From NCBI GenBank assembly GCA_964515555.1, contig CAZEVY010000002.1, forward strand, positions 1-64,000: a DNA stretch of 64,000 bases, written 5' to 3'. The position numbers and the translations under genes were made by a program. Position 1 is the stretch's first letter; the number at the start of each line of letters is the position of its first letter. The notes under the pieces were generated by a model. That model was not told the DNA's origin, did not search any database, and saw only the letters and a program-made list of their open reading frames with translations. The stretch is from CAZEVY01 sp964515555 (GTDB lineage: Bacteria; Acidobacteriota; Terriglobia; Bryobacterales; Bryobacteraceae). Shown one piece after another: positions 56,970-64,000 of the stretch.

Positions 56970-58064
56970 ATGACAAATGCATCCAGAGCGCTCGCGCTCG
57001 CCCTGTTCCTTCTCGCCGCCGCCTGCGGCCCCAGGACCGAAACCAAGGAGGCCGCAAAGGCCCCCGAGCCGGCGGCCAAGCCCATCGGCGCCGTCGTCGA
57101 AATCAAGGCGCCGCTCGGCCTGCCGCCCGTTCCCGTCCCCGCCGACAATCCCCCGACCGCCGAGACCATCGCGCTCGGCCGCCGCCTCTACTACGAGAAG
57201 AAGCTCTCCATTGACGACACCGTCGCCTGCGCTTCCTGCCACCACCCCAACACCGGCTTCTCCGACGGCAAGCAGTTTTCCGACGGCGTCGCCGGCAAGA
57301 AGGGCGACCGCAACTCGCCGACCGTCTGGAACTCGGCCTACAACGCCCTTCAGTTCTGGGACGGCCGCGCGCCCAGTCTCGAGAAGCAGGCCGAAGGGCC
57401 CGTCGGCAACCCGGTCGAGATGGCCCACACCACCGCCGGCGCCGCCGCCAAGATCGACAAGGACCCCGCCTACACCCCCGATTTCGAGAAAGCCTTCGGT
57501 CCCGGAACCATCACCTATGAGAAGATCGCCAAGGCCATCGCCACCTTCGAGCGCACCGTGCTCACCGGCAACTCGCCCTTCGACAAGTACCTCTACGGTG
57601 GCGATAAGAAAGCGCTCAGCCCCGCCGCCGTTCGCGGACTGGCCGTCTTTCGCGACCCCAAGAAGGGCAACTGCGTCGTCTGCCACACCATCGAGGACAA
57701 GTACGCCCTGTTCACCGACAACAAGTTCCACAACCTCGGCGTCGGCGTGAACGCCAAGGGCGAGCTCACCGATCTCGGCCGCTTCAAGGAAACCAAGGTC
57801 GAGACCGACCGCGGCGCCTTCAAGACGCCCACGCTGCGCAACATTGCGCAGACCGGGCCCTACATGCACGACGGGAGCCTGAAGACCCTGAAGGACGTCA
57901 TCGACTTCTATGTCGGCGGCGGCAACTCCAATCCGCACCTCGACAAGGAAGTCAAGGCGCTCGACTTCCTCACCAAACAGGAGCGGGCAGACCTGGTGAC
58001 CTTCCTCGAGTCGCTCACCGGCGAGACGCCGCCCAACATCGGCCCCCCGGAGGGCGGCAAGTGA
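56970..58064 (+). CDS. Cytochrome c peroxidase family lipoprotein (MauG/CCP)
   Basis: 364 aa. The start LFLLAAACGP is a lipobox with cysteine 19. Two heme-binding CxxCH motifs lie at residues 87-91 (CASCH) and 235-239 (CVVCH). ATFERTVLTGNSPFDKYLYG is typical of the di-heme cytochrome c peroxidase/MauG family, which reduces peroxide or oxidises protein partners in the periplasm. AGGAG lies 11 nt before the ATG. The TGA stop is the first triplet of copy 2 of the 68-nt palindromic element. It lies next to a copper-site lipoprotein and near the oxidase operon. Confidence 0.93.
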   Translation: MTNASRALALALFLLAAACGPRTETKEAAKAPEPAAKPIGAVVEIKAPLGLPPVPVPADNPPTAETIALGRRLYYEKKLSIDDTVACASCHHPNTGFSDGKQFSDGVAGKKGDRNSPTVWNSAYNALQFWDGRAPSLEKQAEGPVGNPVEMAHTTAGAAAKIDKDPAYTPDFEKAFGPGTITYEKIAKAIATFERTVLTGNSPFDKYLYGGDKKALSPAAVRGLAVFRDPKKGNCVVCHTIEDKYALFTDNKFHNLGVGVNAKGELTDLGRFKETKVETDRGAFKTPTLRNIAQTGPYMHDGSLKTLKDVIDFYVGGGNSNPHLDKEVKALDFLTKQERADLVTFLESLTGETPPNIGPPEGGK

Positions 58065-58129
58065 GCGCACAGCGCGGGGCGCGCTCCCCGCTGACAGTCG
58101 ACGCTCGCGCCCCGCTGCGTTGTGCGCGA
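58062..58129 (+). repeat. 68-nt palindromic element, copy 2
   Basis: Starts with the TGA stop of the cytochrome c peroxidase gene (58062-58064) and continues GCGCACAGCGCGGGGCGCGC. It matches copy 1 (39863-39930, opposite strand) at 61 of 68 positions. The 5' 11 nt (TGAGCGCACAG) and the 3' 28 nt are identical between the copies; differences are central. Orientation relative to the upstream gene is the same in both. Confidence 0.8.
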
Positions 58130-58138
58130 CGTCGATTG

Positions 58139-58903
58139 ATGACGCTTCGCCCTGTCACCGTGGCGGCGCTGCTGTGCGCCGCCGGGTGCGGCGGTGGATC
58201 GGCGCCGGAATCCAAGAAGGCCGAGAGCGCGGCGCCCACATATACGGTCGTCGACGCCGCCACTGCAGCCACCATCGGCGGCAAGGCGATTTTCGACGGG
58301 AAAGCGCCCGCGAAGAAGCCGATCAAGATGAGCGAGGAGCCCGACTGCGCCAAGCAACATAAGGGCGCGGTCCACGACGAGGACGCCGTGATCGGCCCCG
58401 GCGGCGCGCTCGCCAACGTGTTCGTGTACGTGAAGTCCGGTCTCGAAGGCAAGACCTTCGAGCCGCCCAAAGACCCCGTGAAAATCGACCAGCGCGCCTG
58501 CACCTTCCATCCGCGCGTCTTCGGCATCCGCGCCGGGCAGACCCTGCTGGTCTCCAACAGCGACCCGGTCTCCCACAACATCCACCCCATGCCGAAGAGC
58601 AACCGCGAGTGGAACCAGGGTCAGGCGCCCGGCGCCCCCAACCTCGAACGCGACTTCGCCCGCGCCGAGATCATGATCCCGGTCAAGTGCAACGTGCATT
58701 CCTGGATGCGGTCGTGGATCGGCGTGATCGAGCACCCGTTCTACGCGGTCACCGCCGCTGACGGGACCTTCCGGATCGCCGGCCTGCCGCCGGGGACCTA
58801 CGAGGTCGAGGCCTGGCACGAGGTCTTCACCGTCCAGACCACCAAGGTGACCCTGGCTCCCGGGGCGTCCGTTACGTCGGATTTCCGGTTCGCGGCGAAG
58901 TAG
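58139..58903 (+). CDS. Lipoprotein with cupredoxin-like copper site
   Basis: 254 aa. The start AALLCAAGCGG is a lipobox. A cupredoxin-type domain follows: NVFVYVKSGL, VSNSDPVSHNIHPM and IPVKCNVHSWMRSWIGV supply His, Cys, His and Met in the order of a type I copper site. The last 60 residues (FYAVTAADGTFRIAGLPPG then TYEVEAWHE) are a carboxypeptidase-regulatory-like beta domain. It may shuttle electrons to the peroxidase upstream or the oxidase encoded next; this is inferred from position. The ATG follows the palindromic element directly, with no Shine-Dalgarno sequence. Confidence 0.8.
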   Translation: MTLRPVTVAALLCAAGCGGGSAPESKKAESAAPTYTVVDAATAATIGGKAIFDGKAPAKKPIKMSEEPDCAKQHKGAVHDEDAVIGPGGALANVFVYVKSGLEGKTFEPPKDPVKIDQRACTFHPRVFGIRAGQTLLVSNSDPVSHNIHPMPKSNREWNQGQAPGAPNLERDFARAEIMIPVKCNVHSWMRSWIGVIEHPFYAVTAADGTFRIAGLPPGTYEVEAWHEVFTVQTTKVTLAPGASVTSDFRFAAK

Positions 58904-58960
58904 CGCCGGACCGCAAAGGGTGACGCAGCGTCCTTAACTCGCGAAGCTCCCCGGGGCGTC

Positions 58961-59167
58961 CTACTCCGCGTGCCGTCTCCGCCAGGCCAGGTACAGCAGA
59001 CCGCCGAAGATCGAAACTACCGGCAAGAGAATCACCAGGATTCCGAGCTGGAGAGCCTTGATCCGCTCGGCATTCTGCGCCGCTGCCGTGCGGGCGCACA
59101 TGACGCACTGAGCCGCCGCCGGCGCCATCGAGAGCGCCGCCAGGGCCGCCGTGCGCCAGAGCCGCAT
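58961..59167 (-). CDS. Small membrane protein with CxxC, end of the oxidase operon
   Basis: 68 aa, not recognised. A signal-like first helix (RTAALAALSMAPAAA) is followed by QCVMCARTAAAQNAE, with a CVMC pair at residues 22-25, and a second helix (LQLGILVILLPVVSIFGGLLYLAW). The cysteine pair would face the periplasm and could bind copper or be redox active. It overlaps the subunit IV stop (TGATG), so it belongs to the cytochrome oxidase operon and may help its assembly; that is inference. Confidence 0.6.
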   Translation of the reverse strand: MRLWRTAALAALSMAPAAAQCVMCARTAAAQNAERIKALQLGILVILLPVVSIFGGLLYLAWRRRHAE

Positions 59168-59487
59168 CACTGCAACGGCCGCAGGTCGAGCGCGCGCTGC
59201 GCGTCCGGCATCCACACGAACAGCATCAGGATGCAGAAAATCAGCATGGGGAACAGTATGAGGAATAGACTGAACTTCTCGAACTTCAGATGCATGAAGT
59301 AGGCGATGATCATGGCCGCCTTGATGACCGACAGGCCCATCAGCACCGTCAGCATGATCAGCAGCGGCGTGTGAATATACGCCAGGAAGACCTCGATGCC
59401 GGTCAGCACCAGCAGCCCGACCCATACCGTCATGAACAGCCTGGTCGTCCCGCCGACCGCCACTTCGCCGTTTCCGTGTCCGCTCAT
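59167..59487 (-). CDS. ctaF: Cytochrome c oxidase subunit IV
   Basis: 106 aa. Three hydrophobic segments, MTVWVGLLVLTGIEVFLAYI, LLIMLTVLMGLSVIKAAMII and LFLILFPMLIFCILMLF, match bacterial subunit IV (ctaF/COX4 type), which stabilises the complex. AGGAGG lies 6 nt before the ATG. The stop overlaps the small CxxC gene. Fifth gene of the oxidase operon. Confidence 0.85.
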   Translation of the reverse strand: MSGHGNGEVAVGGTTRLFMTVWVGLLVLTGIEVFLAYIHTPLLIMLTVLMGLSVIKAAMIIAYFMHLKFEKFSLFLILFPMLIFCILMLFVWMPDAQRALDLRPLQ

Positions 59488-59498
59488 TGGAGTCCTCC

Positions 59499-60125
59499 TT
59501 ACATCTTCACCGACATCAGATAGACCAGCGGGAAGACGAACATCCATACCAGATCGACGAAGTGCCAGTAGAGGCCGCTGACCTCCACGTCCTCGTAATC
59601 GTACTTGCCGCGAGCCACGCCCCAGGCGATGAATCCGAGGTAGATGACGCCGATGGTCACGTGCGTCATGTGCAGTCCCGTGATCCCGAAGAACGTCGCC
59701 CCGAACAGCGGCTCGCCCCAGGGATTCCCGAACGGCGTCACCTTCTCGTCGCGGATCAGGTGCAGCCACTCCATCGAGTGCAGAATCACGAAGCCCGCGC
59801 CGCCCGCCATGGTCGCCAGGATCCAGCCGACCGCGCTCTTGCGGTTGTTGTGCGCCATGGCGTGGACGCCCATCACCATCGTCAGGCTGCTCGAGAGCAG
59901 CACCAGCGTCATCACCGTCGAAAAGACGATGCTCGGCGAGAAGTGAAACGGCGTCGGCCAGTTGGCCGTCGACATCCGGCAGTAGGTGTAGGCCGCCAGC
60001 AGCGCCGAGAAGGTCAGCGCGTCGGAGACGATGAACAGCCACATCCCGAACTTGTTCGACCCGATCGCGAACGGCGAACCGCCGCCGCCCCAGGCCGAGG
60101 TCATGGCTTTCGCATCAGAGGACAT
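59499..60125 (-). CDS. ctaE: Cytochrome c oxidase subunit III
   Basis: 208 aa. Five hydrophobic segments and the strings GMWLFIVSDALTFSALLA, LHMTHVTIGVIYLG, and VSGLYWHFVDLVWMFVFPLVYL are typical of subunit III, which binds phospholipid and supports proton uptake. Subunit IV follows 11 nt later. It is the second subunit III gene in the operon. Confidence 0.9.
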   Translation of the reverse strand: MSSDAKAMTSAWGGGGSPFAIGSNKFGMWLFIVSDALTFSALLAAYTYCRMSTANWPTPFHFSPSIVFSTVMTLVLLSSSLTMVMGVHAMAHNNRKSAVGWILATMAGGAGFVILHSMEWLHLIRDEKVTPFGNPWGEPLFGATFFGITGLHMTHVTIGVIYLGFIAWGVARGKYDYEDVEVSGLYWHFVDLVWMFVFPLVYLMSVKM

Positions 60126-60128
60126 CCA

Positions 60129-60773
60129 TTACCCCCAGAACTGGAATAACAGCATCAGATAAATCCACAATCCGGCAAGAAAATGCCAGTAATACGCGGC
60201 GATCTCGACGCCCGCCCCCCGGGACGGTACCGCGCCCAGACCTAGCGCCCGCGCCTCCACCCAGCCGAGCGCCCCGATCCCGCCCAGCACGTGCACCGCG
60301 TGCGCCACCGTGAACACGTAGAAGAATGCGCTGCCCGGCGAGCTCGCGACGAATACACCCGCCGCGCGCAGTTCGCTCCAGGCCAAGTACTGCCCCGCCA
60401 GGAACACCAGCCCCAGCGCCGATCCCGCCGTCCAGAACCAGTTGAAGCGCTGCCGCTCGCCCCGGCCCAGCGCGCGCCGCGCGAACTCCAGCCACGCGCT
60501 CGAGGCCACGATGACCAGCGTGTTCCACCACAGCACCGCCGGCTGGGGAATGCCCGACCAGTCGTCGCCCAGGCCGCGCCGGATCACCAGGGCGCTGGTG
60601 AAGGAGGCGAACAGCAGCGTCACCGCGGCCAGCAGGCAGACCAGGGCCGTTAAGGAGGCGCGGCGGCGAGCGCCGCCCTCGGGACGGTGGTCACCCCATT
60701 GCCCGCCGGGAGCCGCCGGCGGGGGCGGGGGCGTGTATTGGATTTCCGCGGGAGGCGCGTGGGTCGTGGCCAT
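60129..60773 (-). CDS. Second subunit-III-like protein of the heme-copper oxidase
   Basis: 214 aa. A Pro-rich N-terminus (IQYTPPPPPAAPGG) precedes five hydrophobic segments. FFYVFTVAHAVHVLGGIGAL and AAYYWHFLAGLWIYLMLLF match the subunit III family (His and Glu positions partly changed). It differs in sequence from the next gene (4 nt later), so the two are not a recent duplication. It may replace subunit III under some conditions, or both may be present in one complex. Co-transcribed with ctaD. Confidence 0.8.
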   Translation of the reverse strand: MATTHAPPAEIQYTPPPPPAAPGGQWGDHRPEGGARRRASLTALVCLLAAVTLLFASFTSALVIRRGLGDDWSGIPQPAVLWWNTLVIVASSAWLEFARRALGRGERQRFNWFWTAGSALGLVFLAGQYLAWSELRAAGVFVASSPGSAFFYVFTVAHAVHVLGGIGALGWVEARALGLGAVPSRGAGVEIAAYYWHFLAGLWIYLMLLFQFWG

Positions 60774-60777
60774 GGCG

Positions 60778-62532
60778 CTAATCCGGGTCCGTCTGCATCA
60801 CGTAGTCTTTTTCCTTACCCGGCACGGCGTACTCGTAGGGGCCGTGGTGGACCTTCGGGATCTTTCCGCCGAAATTATCCCAGGGCGGCGGAGAGGGAAC
60901 GCTCCATTCGAGCGAGGTCGCCTCCCAGGGGTTGTCGGAGGCGCGCTTTCCCTTCCACCAGCTCCAGAAGATGTTGATGAAGAAAAGGAGCTGCACCACC
61001 GCCGTGAAAATCGCCGCGTGCGTCATGAAGGTGTGCACCGGCATCAGCTCTTTCATGAATTCGAAGTCCTTGAAGTCCGCGTAGCGCCGCGGATTCCCCG
61101 CCACGCCGACAAAGTGCATGGGCGTGAAGATCGCGTAGACGCCGATGAACGTCAGGTAGAAGTGCATCTTGTTGAGCGTCTCGTTCATCATCGTCCCGAA
61201 CATCTTCGGGAACCAGAAGGCTGTGCCGGCGAACATCCCGAAGATCGCCGCCACCCCCATGATCATGTGGAAGTGCCCCACCACGAAGTAGGTATCGTGC
61301 AGGTACAGGTCGAGCGCCGGCTGGCCGAGGAAAATGCCGCTGATCCCGCCCGTCACGAATAGCGAAACGAAGCCCAGAGCGTACATCATCGGCGAGGTGA
61401 AGCGTATCTGACCACCCCACAGCGTCCCGATCCAGTTGAACGTCTTGATGGCGCTCGGCACGCCGATCGCCATGGTCAGCACCGAGAACGCCACCGCCGT
61501 GTAGGGATTCATCCCGCTCATGAACATGTGGTGGCCCCACACCACGAAGCCCAGAAAGCCGATGCCGACGATGGCGTACACCATCGCCTTGTAGCCGAAA
61601 ATCGGCTTCCGCGAAAAAATCGACAGCAGGTTGGACGCCAGGCCCATGCCCGGCAGAATCGCGATGTAGACCTCCGGATGGCCGAAGAACCAGAACAGGT
61701 GCTGCCATAGCAGCGGCGATCCGCCGCGATGGTCGAGCGCGCGATCATTCACCACCAGGCCGGCGGGCAGGAAGAAACTCGACCCGGCGTTGCGGTCCAT
61801 CAGCAGCAGGACGCCCGCTGCCAGCAGCACCGCGAAGCCGAACAGGCTCAGGATCGCCGTGACGAACCATGCCCAGCAGGTTAGCGGCATGCGCATCAGG
61901 CTCATCCCCGGCGCCCGCAGGTCGATGATGGTCGCGATGAAGTTAATGGCGCCCATCAGCGACGCCCCGCAGAATATCGCGATGCTCAGAATCCACAGAT
62001 CCTGCCCGGTGCCGAGGCCCGGCCCCGCCACTTCGCCGACACCGCTCAGCGGCGGATAGCCGGTCCAGCCCGAGATAGGCGCGCCGCCCTGCACGAAGAA
62101 GGCCGCCACCATGACGCACAGCGCCACCAGCGTGGTCCAGAACGAGAGCATGTTCAGGTTCGGAAACGCCATGTCCTCGGCGCCGATCTGAATCGGCAGA
62201 AAGGAATTGCCGAAGCCGCCCTGCGGCGCCGTCGTCAGCACGAAGAACACCATGATGGTGCCGTGCATGGTCATCAGCGAGAGGTACAGCTCGGGCGTCA
62301 TGATGCCGCCCGAGGCGCCCGTCGGCCACAGTTTTTCGAACCACGAGACCTTGGCGTCGGGATAGACCATGTGGAAACGCATCAGCACCGAAAGCAGCAT
62401 TCCGAGGAACACCGAGAACAGCGCCAGCAGCCAGTACTGCTTGCCGATCACCTTGTGGTCCGTCGAGAAAATGTACTTGCGGAGGAAGCCGCTCGGCGGA
62501 TGATGCACGTGGGGTACGGAATGAGAGGCCAT
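60778..62532 (-). CDS. ctaD: Cytochrome c oxidase subunit I
   Basis: 584 aa. Twelve membrane helices. The heme a ligand is in MTMHGTIMVFF, CuB ligands and the cross-linked Tyr in FWFFGHPEVYIAILPG, the other CuB histidines in VVWGHHMFMSGM, and heme ligands in VGHFHMIMG. The Glu of GHPEV marks an A1-type oxidase that pumps protons through the D channel. It reduces oxygen to water. It lies 32 nt after ctaC. Confidence 0.96.
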   Translation of the reverse strand: MASHSVPHVHHPPSGFLRKYIFSTDHKVIGKQYWLLALFSVFLGMLLSVLMRFHMVYPDAKVSWFEKLWPTGASGGIMTPELYLSLMTMHGTIMVFFVLTTAPQGGFGNSFLPIQIGAEDMAFPNLNMLSFWTTLVALCVMVAAFFVQGGAPISGWTGYPPLSGVGEVAGPGLGTGQDLWILSIAIFCGASLMGAINFIATIIDLRAPGMSLMRMPLTCWAWFVTAILSLFGFAVLLAAGVLLLMDRNAGSSFFLPAGLVVNDRALDHRGGSPLLWQHLFWFFGHPEVYIAILPGMGLASNLLSIFSRKPIFGYKAMVYAIVGIGFLGFVVWGHHMFMSGMNPYTAVAFSVLTMAIGVPSAIKTFNWIGTLWGGQIRFTSPMMYALGFVSLFVTGGISGIFLGQPALDLYLHDTYFVVGHFHMIMGVAAIFGMFAGTAFWFPKMFGTMMNETLNKMHFYLTFIGVYAIFTPMHFVGVAGNPRRYADFKDFEFMKELMPVHTFMTHAAIFTAVVQLLFFINIFWSWWKGKRASDNPWEATSLEWSVPSPPPWDNFGGKIPKVHHGPYEYAVPGKEKDYVMQTDPD

Positions 62533-62564
62533 CGAATCTCCCCTAGAAAATCATGGAATGATCG

Positions 62565-63353
62565 CTACTGCGCCGGCTGCGCCTGCGCCTTGAGCCACTT
62601 CTCGAAATCTTCGGCGGACAGCACTTCGAGCGTCGTGCGCATCTGGTGGTGCCCCAGGCCGCACAGCTCCGAGCAGGCGACCTCGTAGGACCCGATCTTG
62701 TCCGCCTGGAACCGGAACGGAATCTCCATCCCCGGCACCAGGTCCTGTTTCAGCCGCAGCTCGCGCACGAAGAAGTTGTGGATCACGTCGCGGCTGCGCA
62801 TCACCAGCAGGATGGGCTTGCCGACCGGTACGCGCACGGCCGAGCTGGTTACGTCGTCCTTGCCCGCCGGGTCCTTCTCGTCGATGCCGAACGGATTGCC
62901 GCCCGCGTCGTTGATCTGCTTGATGTCAAGCTTGCCGAACTTGCCGTCCGGCCCCGGATACCGGAAGCTCCAGGAGAACTGCTTGCCCATCAGCTCGATG
63001 CGCATCGCGCCTTCCTTGGTCGGCGAGAAGTGGAAGCCGGCCCACAGGCTGGTGCTCATCAGCACCGCGCCGACGAACAGCACGAACGCCCCTGACGTCC
63101 AGAGCACTTCCATTTTGTTGTTGCCCTCGGTGTAGCTGGCTCGTCCGCCGCGGTCGCGGAAACGGAAGATCACCCAGCCGAGCGCCATCTGTGCCAGGAA
63201 GAACACCACCCCGGTGACGATCAGGGTGTTCATGAACTGCTGGTCGTAGAGCGCCCCGTGCTCGTTGATCGGCGGTGGAAACCACCAGACCTTGCCGATG
63301 AAGATCGCCACGATGACGACCGCGAAGATCCACACGATGGGTGCGAGCAGCAT
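62565..63353 (-). CDS. ctaC: Cytochrome c oxidase subunit II
   Basis: 262 aa. The CuA site is intact: His in VIHNFFVREL and CSELCGLGHHQM (two Cys, Glu carbonyl, His, Met). Two membrane helices of the hairpin lie around 38-65 and 82-105; a third hydrophobic segment (VWIFAVVIVAIFIG) at the N-terminus may be an extra helix or a signal. There is no fused cytochrome c domain, so it needs a separate electron donor. GGAGG lies 6 nt before the ATG. First gene of the operon. Confidence 0.95.
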   Translation of the reverse strand: MLLAPIVWIFAVVIVAIFIGKVWWFPPPINEHGALYDQQFMNTLIVTGVVFFLAQMALGWVIFRFRDRGGRASYTEGNNKMEVLWTSGAFVLFVGAVLMSTSLWAGFHFSPTKEGAMRIELMGKQFSWSFRYPGPDGKFGKLDIKQINDAGGNPFGIDEKDPAGKDDVTSSAVRVPVGKPILLVMRSRDVIHNFFVRELRLKQDLVPGMEIPFRFQADKIGSYEVACSELCGLGHHQMRTTLEVLSAEDFEKWLKAQAQPAQ

Positions 63354-63406
63354 CCTACCTCCGGTACCGAGCCAGGCGGGGTTTTACGTTCATGAACAGG
63401 AGGGAG
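63354..63406 (-). other. 5' leader of the cytochrome oxidase operon
   Basis: Non-coding stretch between the oxidase start and its -10 box. It contains the ctaC Shine-Dalgarno (GGAGG) and a T-rich patch. No recognisable hairpin or riboswitch is seen. Confidence 0.6.
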
Positions 63407-63412
63407 ATTATA
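63407..63412 (-). promoter_or_regulatory. -10 box of the cytochrome oxidase operon
   Basis: TATAAT on the minus strand, a perfect consensus -10, 53 nt before the ctaC ATG. No good -35 at the usual spacing (TTGGTC lies 23 nt away). The transcript would cover all six genes down to 58961. Confidence 0.55.
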
Positions 63413-63719
63413 TCACGACGGATCCGGTCGGGGCCGACCAACACGCCGACGAACCCGTTCGGCGAACTGCAGGAACGAGGCTGGCCGCACCAGCAGGTCC
63501 AGCCCCGAGACACTTGACCGCTATCGTCACCGGCCGGCTCGACCGGCCCGCGACCGTCACCACGACGGGCACGGTGTTGCCCGGCGTCACCCCAGCCGGC
63601 ACGACCACGTTCAACTGGTACATTCCCGTGAAAAACGGCGTCAGGCCCGCGAACAGTACCTGCGCCTCAACGCCGGCCGACCGTCGCGCGCGGCGCGCCC
63701 GCCCCGTAAGACGTGTCAC
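63408..63719 (-). pseudogene. Remnant of a TIGR03437 (Solibacter-type) C-terminal domain
   Basis: Residues corresponding to 63513-63671 carry AQVLFAGLTPFFTGMYQLNV and VTPGNTVPVVVTVAGRSS then PVTIAVK, the end of the TIGR03437 domain that closes many large secreted acidobacterial proteins. The usual domain is about 200 residues; only the last 50 are here. The frame reads on past the normal end into unrelated sequence, and no full N-terminal part is joined. It overlaps the adjacent partial gene by 4 nt (GTGA). Probably a decayed remnant of a larger protein, or the displaced end of the neighbouring one. Confidence 0.75.
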
Positions 63720-64000
63720 AGCGGGCCATACCGGTTCAGAGACTTCACCGACGGTTTGGCGGCCACAATGCGCGCGACCGGGTCGTAACTTCGCGGCGAG
63801 CAGCCGGACTCACAGAGGTACGGCGGCAGCTTGAATACGAGGGTCACGATCCCGCGACCTTTGAATTCCAGAACAATCGTCTCCGACAGGCGCGCGTCGG
63901 CGACTTGAACATCAAAGACCCGGTTCTCCCATCGCCAACGGTCGTCCCGCAAGCGATGAAAGTTGTCCGGTCCGGGAAGGCCGTCGAGATAGTATGCGCC
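63716..64000 (-). CDS. Hypothetical protein, C-terminal part (cut by the window edge)
   Basis: 94 residues visible, open to the right edge. It contains GAYYLDGLPGPDNFHRL, WRWENRVFDVQVADARL, SETIVLEFKGRGIVTLVF and KLPPYLCESGCSP (two cysteines). Not recognised. The stop overlaps the TIGR03437 remnant's GTG by 3 nt. A frameshift between the two would join them into one protein with a typical secreted-domain end; this can be tested with the missing upstream sequence. Confidence 0.55.
   Translation of the reverse strand, partial: GAYYLDGLPGPDNFHRLRDDRWRWENRVFDVQVADARLSETIVLEFKGRGIVTLVFKLPPYLCESGCSPRSYDPVARIVAAKPSVKSLNRYGPL

Noticed and set aside
63265..63834. Plus-strand frame of 189 codons near the right edge
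   Set aside because: Antisense to the TIGR03437 remnant, whose domain match is clear; Thr/Pro/Arg-rich shadow.

Overview
The window is a high-GC bacterial chromosome segment, most likely from an acidobacterium of the Solibacter/Bryobacter type. The evidence is a piece of the Solibacter-type TIGR03437 C-terminal domain at the right edge, two large 'duplicated orphan permease' ABC proteins (one with the usual PadR regulator), a membrane Ser/Thr kinase with a TolB-like propeller, a bacillithiol gene (bshC) and DUF1080, DUF4159 and TonB_C proteins. An outer membrane is certain from the Omp85 and TamB-like genes.

1-15047 (+): the last 17 codons of tuf, then S10-L3-L4-L23-L2-S19-L22-S3-L16-L29-S17-L14-L24-L5-S14-S8-L6-L18-S5-L30-L15-secY, a terminator-like hairpin and a new -10 box, then map-infA-rpmJ-S13-S11-S4-rpoA-L17. 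adk, usual between secY and map, is absent. Several genes overlap by 1-4 nt. 15051-15734 is an ATP-binding ABC subunit with no permease beside it.

16026-23598 (-): a closely overlapped three-gene envelope operon, Omp85 (BamA/TamA-like), a SurA-type chaperone without a PPIase domain, and a TamB-like protein. 23723-31516: a membrane-fused spermidine synthase-like protein, a DUF1080 protein, an alpha/beta hydrolase, a double TonB_C protein, a small CPCC protein, an exported beta-propeller plus DUF3604/PHP protein, and a DUF4159 protein. 31551-36731: DNA polymerase I and a first orphan permease. 36738-41977: an exported amidohydrolase, a cyclophilin lipoprotein, a frameshifted Tat-exported aldo/keto reductase, a TPR membrane protein and an SDR dehydrogenase. 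42039-47109 (-): frataxin-hemW-threonine aldolase-Ser/Thr kinase. 47209-54900: bshC, PadR plus a second orphan permease, an Mrp ATPase, and pyruvate dehydrogenase E1 alpha/beta. 54886-58903: PilZ, an exported RraA-like protein, a six-helix membrane protein, a cytochrome c peroxidase and a copper-site lipoprotein. 58961-63353 (-): a cytochrome c oxidase operon with two subunit III genes. The right edge holds a cut-off gene and a TIGR03437 remnant.

Three patterns run across the genes. First, at least seven genes without a Shine-Dalgarno sequence have a TANNNT box 6-8 nt before the start codon, which suggests leaderless transcripts. Second, a 68-nt palindromic element occurs twice, each time beginning with the TGA stop codon of a gene. 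Third, a 30-bp heptamer-built inverted repeat exactly bridges two convergent stop codons. No tRNA, rRNA, CRISPR, IS element or prophage was seen.
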